This document shows, piece by piece, positions 31,702 through 40,298 of a stretch of DNA of 64,000 nt. This DNA comes from BQOK01 sp048388525 (GTDB lineage Bacteria; Bacillota; Clostridia; Oscillospirales; Ruminococcaceae), in assembly GCF_048388525.1 (NCBI RefSeq), contig NZ_DBGCTQ010000053.1:94464-158463 (forward strand). The letters run 5' to 3'. The notes beneath the pieces were generated by a model, which was not told the DNA's origin, ran no database searches, and saw only the letters and a list, made by a program, of their open reading frames with translations. A program made the position numbers and the translations under genes. The stretch's first letter is position 1, and every line of letters starts with the position of its first letter.

Positions 31702-34074
31702 CTAGACCAAGCCGAACACAAGGCCGATGCAGCGCACGGCAAAGGCCACCAGCCAGGCGATCAGGCACTGGGTGAGGGCCACGCCCGCCGCGGCCTTGGC
31801 GCCGCCCATCTCGCGCTTGACCGCCGCAATGGCCGCCACGCAGGGGGTGTACAGCAGGGTGAAAATGAGGAACACGAAGGCAGTGAAGGGGCTGAACAGC
31901 CCCGCCAGCGCCTGGGGCAGGGTGGAGAGGCTGGAGCCGGTGAGCACGGCCAGGGTGCTGACCACCGCCTCCTTGGCGGTGAAGCCGGTGATGAGCGCGG
32001 TGGACACCCGCCAGTCGCCGAAGCCGAGGGGCGCGAACAGGGGGGAGAGCAACCCGCCCAGGGCAGCCAGAAGGCTTTGCGAGGAATCGGCCACCACATT
32101 GAGGCGGGAGTCGAAGGTCTGCAAAAACCAGATGAGAATGGTGGCCACAAAGATGACCGTGAAGGCGCGGGTCAAAAAGTCCTTTGCCTTGTCCCACATG
32201 AGGCGGCCGACGCTTTTGGGGCTGGGCAGCCGGTAGTTGGGCAGCTCCATCACAAAGGGCACCGGCTCGCCTTTAAAGGCTGTGCCCTTGAGCGCCAGCC
32301 CGAACAGCACCCCCACCGCCATGCCGAACAGATACAGCCCGATCATGACCAGCGCCTGGTATCGGGCAAAAAAGGCAGCGGTGAACATGGCGTAGATGGG
32401 CAGCTTTGCCGAGCAGCTCATGAAAGGGGTTAAAAGGATGGTCATTTTGCGGTCCCGCTCGCTGGAGAGGGTGCGGGTGGCCATGATGGCCGGCACGCTG
32501 CACCCGAAGCCGATGAGCATGGGCACAAAGCTGCGGCCCGACAGGCCGATCTTGCGCAGGAGCTTGTCCATCACAAAGGCCACCCGGGCCATGTAGCCCG
32601 AGTCCTCGAGGATGGAGAGGAAGAAGAACAGGGTGACGATGATGGGCAGGAAGCTCAGAACGCTGCCCACCCCGGCAAAAATGCCGTCGATCACCAGGCT
32701 GTGCACCACCGGGTTGATGCCGTAGGCGGTGAGCGCGGCGTCGCACAGAGCGGTGAGCCGGTCGAGCCCCAGGCTTAAAAGGTCGCTGAGGCCCTGGCCG
32801 ATCAGGCCGAAGGTGAGCCAGAACACCAAGCCCATAATGCCCAGAAAGATGGGGATCGCAAGATATTTGTGGGTGAGCAGGTTGTCGATCCTGACGCTGC
32901 GGGCGTGCTCGCGGCTTTCGCCCTTTTTTACCACCGTGCGGCTGCACACCCGGCCGATGAAATCGTAGCGCATATCGGCAAGGGCGGCCTCGCGGTCGGT
33001 GCCGAGATCGAATTCCATCTCGGTGATGGCGTGCTCCATCAGCTCCCGCTCGTTTTCGTTGAGAGCCAGCCGGTCCAGCATGAGGGGATCGCCCTCCACC
33101 AGCTTGGTGGCCGCAAAGCGCATGGGAACCCCTGCCTGGGCGGCGTGATCCTCGACCATGTGGGCGATGGCGTGGATGCAGCGATGCATGGGGCCGGAAC
33201 AGAAATCCAGCCGCCGGGGGCGTTCGACGTTCACCGCTACCCGCATGGCATGCTCGATCAGTTCGTTGATGCCCTCGTTGCGGGAGGCCGAGATGGGCAC
33301 CACCGGGATGCCCAGCGCCGCCTCCAGATGGTTCACATGGATGGTGTTGCCGTTGGCACGCATCTCGTCCATCATGTTGAGGGCCAGCACCATGGGAATG
33401 CCCAGCTCGATGAGCTGCATGGTGAGATAGAGGTTGCGCTCGATGTTGGTGGCGTCGACAATGTTGATGATGCCCTGCGGCTTTTCGTTTACCAAAAAGT
33501 CGCGGGTGACGATCTCCTCGCTGGAATAGGGCGAGAGGGAATAAATGCCCGGCAGGTCCACCACCGTGGCTTCCGGATGCTTGCGGATCTGGCCGTCCTT
33601 GCGGTCCACCGTGACGCCGGGGAAGTTGCCCACATGCTGGTTGGCACCGGTGAGCTGGTTGAAGAGGGTGGTTTTGCCGCAGTTCTGGTTGCCCGCCAGC
33701 GCGAACACCAGCGGGCTTCCGGGCGCCAAGGCCGGGCTTTTGCGGCCCCCCTCGGGCCGGTCCTCGCCGTGGCCGGGGTGGGGGATGGGCGGAAGGTCCT
33801 GGGCCTCGAAGCGGCGGTGCTCGGACTCCTGCTCTTCGGCGGTGGGGGCGTGCACGCCGTCGATCTCGATGCTTTTGGCGTCGGCCAGGCGCAGGGTGAG
33901 CTCGTACCCCCGAAGCTCCACCTCGACGGGGTCGCCCATGGGGGCCACCTTGCGCAGGGTGACCCGGGTGCGGGGGGTCAGCCCCATGTCCAGAAAATGG
34001 CGGCGCAGCGCACCCGCGCCGCCCACCGACCGGATCATGGCGGTTTTGCCGACGGGCAGTTGATCCAGGGTCAT
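31702..34074 (-). CDS. feoB: FeoA-FeoB fusion ferrous iron transporter
   Basis: This 790-residue protein imports Fe2+ across the inner membrane. Residues about 1-75 form a FeoA-type SH3-like domain (LDQLPVGKTAMIRSVGGAGA). After a polar linker (about 76-120) comes the FeoB G domain with G1 GNQNCGKTTLFNQL, G3 VVDLPGIYSLSPYS and G4 LNMMDE. The helical GDI-like segment and the polytopic channel with two Gate regions follow (from about residue 385). FeoA is usually a separate gene; here it is fused. ATG 34074 has AAGAGG upstream. The promoter region carries a large palindrome at 34106-34135 consistent with iron-dependent repression. Confidence 0.94.
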   Translation of the reverse strand: MTLDQLPVGKTAMIRSVGGAGALRRHFLDMGLTPRTRVTLRKVAPMGDPVEVELRGYELTLRLADAKSIEIDGVHAPTAEEQESEHRRFEAQDLPPIPHPGHGEDRPEGGRKSPALAPGSPLVFALAGNQNCGKTTLFNQLTGANQHVGNFPGVTVDRKDGQIRKHPEATVVDLPGIYSLSPYSSEEIVTRDFLVNEKPQGIINIVDATNIERNLYLTMQLIELGIPMVLALNMMDEMRANGNTIHVNHLEAALGIPVVPISASRNEGINELIEHAMRVAVNVERPRRLDFCSGPMHRCIHAIAHMVEDHAAQAGVPMRFAATKLVEGDPLMLDRLALNENERELMEHAITEMEFDLGTDREAALADMRYDFIGRVCSRTVVKKGESREHARSVRIDNLLTHKYLAIPIFLGIMGLVFWLTFGLIGQGLSDLLSLGLDRLTALCDAALTAYGINPVVHSLVIDGIFAGVGSVLSFLPIIVTLFFFLSILEDSGYMARVAFVMDKLLRKIGLSGRSFVPMLIGFGCSVPAIMATRTLSSERDRKMTILLTPFMSCSAKLPIYAMFTAAFFARYQALVMIGLYLFGMAVGVLFGLALKGTAFKGEPVPFVMELPNYRLPSPKSVGRLMWDKAKDFLTRAFTVIFVATILIWFLQTFDSRLNVVADSSQSLLAALGGLLSPLFAPLGFGDWRVSTALITGFTAKEAVVSTLAVLTGSSLSTLPQALAGLFSPFTAFVFLIFTLLYTPCVAAIAAVKREMGGAKAAAGVALTQCLIAWLVAFAVRCIGLVFGLV

Positions 34075-34105
34075 AAAACAGCCTCTTTTCCCATGTTCGT
34101 CTTTC

Positions 34106-34135
34106 CTGCAAGGTTAGCCTGGGCTAACGTTGCAG
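34106..34135 (-). promoter_or_regulatory. Palindromic operator upstream of feoB, DtxR/IdeR-like
   Basis: A 30-base palindrome has arms CTGCAA and GTTAGC, one unmatched base between them, then CCAG, GCTAAC and TTGCAG. The inner GTTAGC-GCTAAC resembles the GGTTAGSCTAACC core of DtxR/IdeR boxes with two extra central bases. It covers the predicted transcription start. The protein that binds it is unknown. Confidence 0.7.
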
Positions 34136-34139
34136 TCCC

Positions 34140-34168
34140 ACTATAGCACCGGAGGCGGAACTTGTCAA
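34140..34168 (-). promoter_or_regulatory. Promoter of the feo operon
   Basis: On the minus strand TTGACA (34168-34163) and TATAGT (34145-34140) are 17 bases apart, immediately upstream of the palindrome. Confidence 0.82.
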
Positions 34169-34309
34169 GAAGGGGGTGCCTGCGCCCCGTTTGAAGGTAA
34201 ATGCGGATGGCGGGAATAGCCAGATATTATGGGCATAATTGTTGTTTGCCTGAGCAGAAATGTGATACGATAAAACCAATAAGCTACAATGTGAGGGAGG
34301 AGAGAATGC

Positions 34310-34876
34310 ATGCAGAAAGATGTGCGGCGCTTTGGAACCCGTGAGGAATTCCGGGAGTGGCTGTGGAGCAACTGCCTGTCCGGCGAAGGCGTTTGGCTGC
34401 AATTTGGGAAAACAGACGCAGTGAAAACATTAAAAGCCGGCGAAGCATTGGAGGAAGCCCTTTGCTTTGGCTGGATAGATGGTGTGATGAAAAAGATTGA
34501 TGATAACTCGTATATAAAATATTTCTCCATGAGAAAGAAAAACAGTAAGTGGTCTGTTAAAAACAAAGCGTTGGTGGCAGAACTGGAAACAAAAGGGCTG
34601 ATGACCGAGTATGGGCGAAAGAAAATTGAAGAGGCGAAACGCAATGGTCAATGGGAGCATGCGGCGGCCCCTTCCGAGATAGCACAGGAGCAAATAGAGA
34701 TGGTCGCCCTATTATTAAAGAAAAACGAACCGGCCTATGCTAATTTTCAGAATATGCCGGCATCCGTGAAAAAGACATATACAAGGGCTTATCTTGATGC
34801 AAAAACAGAAGATGGCCGCCTGAAACGGCTGGCATGGATGATGGGACGTTTGGAAAAAAATCTAAAGCCGATGTAG
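34310..34876 (+). CDS. YdeI/OmpD-associated family protein
   Basis: The 188-residue cytosolic protein matches the YdeI family, also named bacteriocin-protection, YdeI or OmpD-associated. It begins RRFGTREEFREWLWSN, then GVWLQFGKT, the family-typical EALCFGWIDGVMKKIDDNSY and RKKNSKWSVKNKAL, and a C-terminal RAYLDAKTEDGRLKRL. Its biochemical role is not known. Its base composition is clearly more AT-rich than the neighbours and uses AAA, ATA and TTA codons freely, which suggests recent acquisition. A TTGTTT (34242-34247) and TACGAT (34266-34271) pair with an 18-base spacer could be its promoter. It is monocistronic. Confidence 0.85.
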   Translation: MQKDVRRFGTREEFREWLWSNCLSGEGVWLQFGKTDAVKTLKAGEALEEALCFGWIDGVMKKIDDNSYIKYFSMRKKNSKWSVKNKALVAELETKGLMTEYGRKKIEEAKRNGQWEHAAAPSEIAQEQIEMVALLLKKNEPAYANFQNMPASVKKTYTRAYLDAKTEDGRLKRLAWMMGRLEKNLKPM

Positions 34877-34894
34877 AGCAAGCGAAGGTGATCG

Positions 34895-34926
34895 GGCAGC
34901 CGCCAAGGTTGAGGCGGCTGCCTTAA
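34895..34926 (+). terminator. Terminator downstream of the YdeI-family gene
   Basis: GGCAGCCGCC (34895-34904) pairs with GGCGGCTGCC (34913-34922), followed by TTAATTT. Confidence 0.75.
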
Positions 34927-35194
34927 TTTGCCTGATTTGGCGAAGTAAAGTCCAGCTGGCTTAACGGAGTCACGCGCCTTGCACAAGGCAGAAGCTGCCC
35001 CCGGAAAAAGCGCCGCCGGAGGGCGCAACAGGGCAGGGGCCTATCGTGCAAAGGGGCAAACAGCACAAAAGTGCAAACACAAAAGCCAAGCCGGACAAGA
35101 CACGCCCGGGCGGATTGTGCTACAATGTGCATAAAGAGCGGCCCCAGGCGAGCGGGCCAAGTTTATGCCATGCTTTGAAAGGAAGGAACGCATC
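34927..35194. other. Intergenic stretch before the sugar kinase
   Basis: No gene or clear regulator site was found between the 34895 terminator and ATG 35195. A TACAAT at 35121-35126 could be a -10 element, but no convincing -35 accompanies it. Confidence 0.4.
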
Positions 35195-36598
35195 ATGAAA
35201 TTCCTGAATGTGGAGATCCCGGTAAAGAACCTGCCCGAGCTGGACCCGGGCTTTGTGCCCCTGGGCCTGTTCTTCAAGCACTATGAAAAGGGCGCTGCAA
35301 AGCCCCTGTGCATTGCGGTGGAGCGCAGCGGCGGCCAGATCGGCACCTGGGAGTGCAAGGTGCACGGCACCCCCGATATGGCCGAGGCCGACGCCTACTA
35401 TGTGGACCGGCTGGTAAAGTTCCTCTTGTGGAGCTGGGGCGGCTTTAAGGTGTATATCTGCGGCGACGACAAGCTGGCCGAGGGCGTTAAAAACGCCTAC
35501 ACCGAAACCGGCAGCCGCGCGTTTGACAAGGAGTTCATGGAGGGCGTGTATGAGCGCGCCTTTGAGGTGGAGGCCCTGCCCTACGACCAAAAGCCCCAGG
35601 CGTTCCAGAAGGCCGAGAGCGTGGGCCGGCATGTGACCGGCGCCCGCATCGGGTTTGACGCCGGCGGCTCGGACCGCAAGGTGAGCGCGGTGATCGACGG
35701 TGAGACCATCTACAGCGAAGAGGTGGTGTGGTACCCCAAGGTCAACGCGAACCCGGACTACCACTACCTGGGCATTCTGGCGGCCATGGAGACGGCGGCG
35801 GCCAAGATCCTGGAAAAGGGCCGCAAGGTGGACGGCATCGGCGTTTCGAGCGCCGGCGTTTACATTGACAACAAGTGCATGGTGGCCAGCCTGTTTTTGA
35901 AGGTGAGCAAAGAGGACTTTGCGAAAAAGGTCAAGAACATCTACACCCGCGCGGCCGAGGATCTGAGCCGCATTTTGGGCTACGAGATCCCGGTGGTGGT
36001 GGCCAACGACGGGGATGTGAGCGCGCTGGCCGGGGCCATGGGCCTGGGTGAAAACGGCATCATGGGCATTGCCATGGGCACCAGCGAGGCCGTGGGCTAT
36101 GTGGACGCCGAGGGCAACATCTGCGGCTGGCTGAACGAGCTGGCCTTCGCCCCGGTGGACGGCCAGCCCGACGCCATGGAGGACGAGTGGAGCGGCGATA
36201 TTGGCTGCGGCGTGAAGTATTTCAGCCAGGACGGCGTGATCAAGCTGGCGCCCCGCGCGGGCATTGAGCTGAACGAGGCCGACGCCCCCGCCCAGAAGCT
36301 GAAGGTGGTGCAGGGCCTGATGGCCGAGGGCGACGAGCGCGCGGTGAAGGTGTACGAGAGCATCGGCGTGTATCTGGGCCACACCATGGGGCTGTATGCC
36401 AAGTTCTACGACATCCGTCATGTGCAGATGATGGGCCGGGTGATGAGCGGCAAGGGCGGCGACATCATTCTGGAAACCGCGGCCCGCGTGATGGACGAGG
36501 AGTACCCCGAGGTGGCGTTCCGCCCCGAAGCCCCGGACGAGATGACCCGCCGTGTGGGCCAGAGCTCGGCGGCGGCCAGCCTGCCCGAGGTAAAATAA
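35195..36598 (+). CDS. ROK-like hexokinase/sugar kinase with N-terminal extension
   Basis: The 467-residue protein contains an actin-fold sugar kinase core beginning about residue 148 with ARIGFDAGGSDRKVSAVIDG (phosphate-1 loop), then VDGIGVSSAGVYIDN, VVVANDGDVSALAGAMGLGE (catalytic Asp region) and MGIAMGTSEAVGYVDAEGN. The first roughly 145 residues are not part of a normal ROK kinase and look like a separate alpha/beta domain. ATG 35195 is chosen for GGAAGGAA upstream; an earlier ATG (35165) lacks one. No ROK zinc motif is obvious. It stands alone and could supply the hexose-phosphorylating step missing from the sulfatase operon 7 kb upstream, which is inference. Confidence 0.75.
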   Translation: MKFLNVEIPVKNLPELDPGFVPLGLFFKHYEKGAAKPLCIAVERSGGQIGTWECKVHGTPDMAEADAYYVDRLVKFLLWSWGGFKVYICGDDKLAEGVKNAYTETGSRAFDKEFMEGVYERAFEVEALPYDQKPQAFQKAESVGRHVTGARIGFDAGGSDRKVSAVIDGETIYSEEVVWYPKVNANPDYHYLGILAAMETAAAKILEKGRKVDGIGVSSAGVYIDNKCMVASLFLKVSKEDFAKKVKNIYTRAAEDLSRILGYEIPVVVANDGDVSALAGAMGLGENGIMGIAMGTSEAVGYVDAEGNICGWLNELAFAPVDGQPDAMEDEWSGDIGCGVKYFSQDGVIKLAPRAGIELNEADAPAQKLKVVQGLMAEGDERAVKVYESIGVYLGHTMGLYAKFYDIRHVQMMGRVMSGKGGDIILETAARVMDEEYPEVAFRPEAPDEMTRRVGQSSAAASLPEVK

Positions 36599-36634
36599 AG
36601 CCCGCCGGGCGCTGCCCGCGGACCCAAAGCCTGC

Positions 36635-36676
36635 AAAACGCCCCGGCCCCTGTGAAGGGAGCCGGGGCGTTTTTTG
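36635..36676 (+). terminator. Terminator after the ROK-like kinase gene
   Basis: AAAACGCCCCGGC (36635-36647) pairs with GCCGGGGCGTTTT (36661-36673), with a T-run. Confidence 0.85.
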
Positions 36677-36710
36677 CGCTGGCCCGCAAAAGCGGTGCAA
36701 AGCGGGAGGG

Positions 36711-37631
36711 TCAATATACAAAGGAGAGCTTGATATCCTGCTCGAAATCGCCGAACTTTTCGCCGAAGAGGTTGAAGCCGCCCACATATTCGGCACCTTT
36801 TTTATTGCCGATGCGGACCGTGACCGAGCAGCTTTCGCCCAGGCCCAGATCCCCGAGCCGCAGCCCGGAGGCGGGCTGGTTGTTGATGAGACATCCGTCG
36901 GCCGAGACCGCCACGGTGACAAGCAGGCCGTACTGGGTGGCCCCGCTCTCCCACCAGGTGGGGGTGAGCCGGCCGCGGCGGGCGCCGAAATCGCCGGGGG
37001 AGCGCCAGGTGCCGCACTCTTTGCCGTTGATCCAAACGGTGAGGTCGGACTTCCAGGTCTCGCGGTAGTTTGCCACCTCGGAGCAGGCCTCGAAGGTGAG
37101 AAGCAGCTGCTTGGGGGAAGCATCGGCCCCCAGCGAGTAGGGGAATTTGTACTCCACATAGCCGCCGGAGGACCAGAGCAGCTGCGCGTGCATGCGCTCG
37201 GGGAGGAAGAAATCGGCGGGGCGGTCCTCATAGCCGATGACACCGGACTCGCCCGCCAGGCCGCAGGTGGGAAGGATCTCGCAATCGGTATAGGCGCCCA
37301 CGGGCATGGAGACGGTGGAGACCTGGTTCACATTGGTGGGGGTGCCCACCAGGCGGATGCTGACAAAATCGTTTTTGCGGCTGCACAGCTTCATGGAACC
37401 GCGGCTGCCGGGCTGCTGCTCGGTGTTGATGAGGCCCGCGCTCTCCAGCGTGCGGATGTGGAGCGCGGCGGTGGAGGCCGGGATGTGCAGCTGCTCCGCG
37501 ATTTCCCCTATATTATAACTGTTGTAGTATAAAAGCTTTAAAATTTGGATGCGGGCGGGAATGGACAGCGCTTTGGCCACTTCGCAGAGCTGCTCTTCGC
37601 GGTCGGCATTCAGTTCCAGAATTTTAGACAT
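36711..37631 (-). CDS. ArsR-type HTH regulator with beta-rich C-terminal sensor domain
   Basis: The 306-residue protein begins with an ArsR-like winged helix (ALSIPARIQILKLLYYNSYN, then IGEIAEQLHIPASTAALHIR). From about residue 110 to the end it has a beta-rich segment with many Trp, Tyr and Gly residues (LTVWINGKECGTWRSPGDFG; TPTWWESGATQYGLLVTVAV). This resembles a carbohydrate-binding jelly roll. No metal-site cysteines are present in the recognition helix. It is divergent from the arabinan-type operon (37917-47105) and probably its sugar-responsive regulator. ATG 37631 has GGAGG. The intergenic region is AT-rich and could hold its operator. Confidence 0.78.
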   Translation of the reverse strand: MSKILELNADREEQLCEVAKALSIPARIQILKLLYYNSYNIGEIAEQLHIPASTAALHIRTLESAGLINTEQQPGSRGSMKLCSRKNDFVSIRLVGTPTNVNQVSTVSMPVGAYTDCEILPTCGLAGESGVIGYEDRPADFFLPERMHAQLLWSSGGYVEYKFPYSLGADASPKQLLLTFEACSEVANYRETWKSDLTVWINGKECGTWRSPGDFGARRGRLTPTWWESGATQYGLLVTVAVSADGCLINNQPASGLRLGDLGLGESCSVTVRIGNKKGAEYVGGFNLFGEKFGDFEQDIKLSFVY

Positions 37632-37774
37632 GTGATTCCTCCACGATTTTTGCTTGAATTAATCATAGCATAATTTTAAAAATCTGTCTAACCAATTTTT
37701 ATGGCATTTATAACAATAAAGTTGGCCTTAATATGGCGGTTAATACAAAAATGAATTTAAAAAGAACAAATATA

Positions 37775-37804
37775 TTGACATAAACGAAGCCGCGGTGGTA
37801 AGGT
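37775..37804 (+). promoter_or_regulatory. Probable promoter of the arabinan-type operon
   Basis: A consensus TTGACA (37775-37780) is followed at 18 bases by only TAAGGT (37799-37804). The weak -10 suggests that an activator is needed or that the true start lies elsewhere. The surrounding 285-base gap is strongly AT-rich and shows several TTAAAAA-type tracts but no gene. Confidence 0.45.
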
Positions 37805-37916
37805 AGAGGCAGAAAGAAACATAAATGTTGTTTTTAAATTGCAAAAAGGGGGGAAGCCGCCGCACTTTGGGCACGAACCGCAAAAAACCATCAAAAACCG
37901 AAAAGAGGAGATAGCT

Positions 37917-39272
37917 ATGAAAAAGATCCTGTCGATCCTTCTTGCTGCGGCCCTGGGGGCGGCCGTGCTGACCGGCTGCGGCCAAACCCCCGCTTCCGCA
38001 CCCGCCTCTGCGGCGCCCGGCGCATCCGGTGCGTCCGCACCGGCGGCCGGTGAAAAAACACACCTGAAGTTCATGGGCTGGGGCAATGACGCCGAGGTGG
38101 CGACCTTCCAGGCGATGATCGACCAATTCGAGGAGAAATATCCCGATGTGGAGGTGGAATACATCGTTGTTCCCAGCGGCGACTTTGACACCAAGCTGCA
38201 GAACATGATCGCCGCGGGAGACCAGCCGGATGTGTTCTATTGCAGTGTGGACTGGGTCATGAAGTACGCGGCCACCGGCAACCTGCTGGATATGACCTCG
38301 TATGTAAACGACAACGAGATCTTTGACGTGGACAACATCTGGGCGAACGCTATCGACATTTACCGCTACGATGGCACCGCCCTGGGCAGCGGCCCGATCT
38401 ACGCCCTGCCCAAGGACGTGAGCGCTTTTGCCGTGGTGTACAACAAGGACCTGTTCAAGGCGGCCGGCATTACCCCGCCCACCGAGAGCGAGCCCTGGGA
38501 CTGGAACGATTACCGCGACGCGGCCGTTAAGCTGACAAACGGCGATGTGTACGGCACCGGCATGTACTCGCTGGAATCGGCCGTTTGGTCGAACGGCGCC
38601 GACTGGCTGGATGCGGATCTTTCCAAGGTGGCCTTTACCGACCCCAAATTTACCGAGGCGCTGCAGTACGTGGCCGACCTGCGCTGCAAGGACCACGCGG
38701 CCCCCACCTCGGCCGAGGAGGCCTCGCTGAGCAGCTACGACCGCTTTATGCAGGGCAAACTGGGCATGCTGGGCGTGGGCTCCTGGTCCACCGCGGACCT
38801 GTGGAACTGCGAGTTTGACTGGGATGTGATGGACTGGCCCGTGAGCCCCAGCACCGGCGACAAGGCTGTGTGGTTCGGCAGCGCGGGGCTTGCGGTGTCG
38901 CCCACCAGCAAGAACGCCGGGGCCGCCTGTGACCTGGCCGCGTTCCTTGCCTTCAACGAGGACGCGCAGCGCACCAGCTACACCACCGGTATGTCGGTGC
39001 CCACCCTGAAGGACATGGCCTACGGCGAGTACAGCGCGATGGACAAGGGTCCCGCCAACAAAAACGGCTTTTTGAACGTGCTGGCGGACTATGGCCGGCT
39101 GGCGACCCAGTCCCGCACTTTCAACCAGGAGTGGTGGAGCGAATTCAATTCCGGCATTGACGCGGTGTACGACGGCGAGATGACCGCCCAGGAATACTGC
39201 GATTCCATGGCACAGCCGGTGCAGCAGCTGCTGGACAAGAGCATCGAGCAGCAGAAAGCGCTGAGCAAATAA
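37917..39272 (+). CDS. Sugar ABC transporter substrate-binding lipoprotein (arabinan-type operon)
   Basis: This 451-residue family 1 solute-binding protein has lipobox LTGC at residues about 18-21 and an Ala/Ser/Pro-rich linker. The binding domain contains LKFMGWGNDAEVATFQAMID, PDVEVEYIVVPSGDFDTKLQ and YALPKDVSAFAVVYNKDLF. ATG 37917 is chosen by its GAGGAG RBS; the frame is open upstream from 37839 without an RBS. It is the first gene of an operon with two permeases and three glycoside-hydrolase-type genes. Arabino-oligosaccharides are the likely ligand from the CBM42 and GH43/GH93 context. It is only distantly similar to the 20369 binding protein. Confidence 0.9.
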   Translation: MKKILSILLAAALGAAVLTGCGQTPASAPASAAPGASGASAPAAGEKTHLKFMGWGNDAEVATFQAMIDQFEEKYPDVEVEYIVVPSGDFDTKLQNMIAAGDQPDVFYCSVDWVMKYAATGNLLDMTSYVNDNEIFDVDNIWANAIDIYRYDGTALGSGPIYALPKDVSAFAVVYNKDLFKAAGITPPTESEPWDWNDYRDAAVKLTNGDVYGTGMYSLESAVWSNGADWLDADLSKVAFTDPKFTEALQYVADLRCKDHAAPTSAEEASLSSYDRFMQGKLGMLGVGSWSTADLWNCEFDWDVMDWPVSPSTGDKAVWFGSAGLAVSPTSKNAGAACDLAAFLAFNEDAQRTSYTTGMSVPTLKDMAYGEYSAMDKGPANKNGFLNVLADYGRLATQSRTFNQEWWSEFNSGIDAVYDGEMTAQEYCDSMAQPVQQLLDKSIEQQKALSK

Positions 39273-39404
39273 GCGGGGCGGGCGCACCGGCGGGGTACAC
39301 CCTGCCGGTGCGCCCGGCGTGCCGGGCGGGAAAGGACCGCGCAGAGAGCCGAACCGGGAAGGACCCGCCGCCAGGGGCCCGGCGAAAGGAGACGACTGTT
39401 TTTT

Positions 39405-40295
39405 ATGTTTAAAAAAAGCCTGAGGCGCGAGGAAAAGGTATCCGGTTTTTTGTTCGTCGTGCCGTGCATGCTCCAGTTCCTGTTTTTCTTTTTGCTGCCG
39501 CTGGGCCTGTGCGTCTACGCCTCGTTTACCGACTGGAACGTGCTGGTGCGCGACAAAACGTTTTTGGGCCTTGCCAATTTTGCGGAGCTGTTCAGGGACC
39601 CGAAATTTTGGATCGCGCTGCGCAACACCTTTTATATGATGATCCCCATTCCCATTTACATGACCCTGGGCCTTTTGTTCGCCATGGCCTGCAACAAAAA
39701 GATCCGGGGCGAAAAGGTGTTCCGGGTGATCTATTACGTGCCCTATATCTCCTCGGTGGTGGCGCTGGTGCTGATCTGGAAGTGGCTTTTCAACTCGGAA
39801 TTCGGCCTGGTGAACCAGTTTTTGGGGCTGTTTGGCATCGAGGGTCCCAACTGGATGAGCGACCCGGTGTGGACCCGCCGCATGATTGTGATCATGATTG
39901 CCTGGAAGATGATCGGCATCACGGCCATTTACTTTTTGGCGTCGCTCAAGAACCTGCCGGCCGAGTATTACGAGGCGGCCATGATCGACGGCGCCACCGG
40001 CTTTCAGCAGTTCAAGCGGATCACCCTGCCGCTGCTGACCCCGATCATTTTTTACCTGCTGACCGTGAACGTGATCGGCTCGCTGCAGACCTTTATTGAG
40101 GTGAACCTGTTCACCAGCGACGGCGGCCGGGGCTACGGCGTGGCGACGGTGGTGTATTACATTTGGCAGAAGGCCTTCAATTACAGCCAGATGGGCTACG
40201 CCTGCGCGGCCGCGGTGGTGTTTGGGCTGATGATCCTGGTGCTGACGCTGCTGCAGTTCAGGATCTCGAACAAATGGGTGTATGAGGGGGAATGA
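39405..40295 (+). CDS. Sugar ABC transporter permease (MalF-like)
   Basis: This 296-residue permease has six hydrophobic segments and the EAA loop YYEAAMIDGATGFQQFKRIT that docks the ATPase. It starts MFKKSLRREEKVSGFLFVVP with an AAAGGAGA RBS. A gap of 132 bases separates it from the binding-protein gene, with only a GC-rich stretch between. The second permease starts 3 bases after its stop. As in the other importer, no ATPase is encoded nearby. Confidence 0.92.
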   Translation: MFKKSLRREEKVSGFLFVVPCMLQFLFFFLLPLGLCVYASFTDWNVLVRDKTFLGLANFAELFRDPKFWIALRNTFYMMIPIPIYMTLGLLFAMACNKKIRGEKVFRVIYYVPYISSVVALVLIWKWLFNSEFGLVNQFLGLFGIEGPNWMSDPVWTRRMIVIMIAWKMIGITAIYFLASLKNLPAEYYEAAMIDGATGFQQFKRITLPLLTPIIFYLLTVNVIGSLQTFIEVNLFTSDGGRGYGVATVVYYIWQKAFNYSQMGYACAAAVVFGLMILVLTLLQFRISNKWVYEGE

Positions 40296-40298
40296 GCA

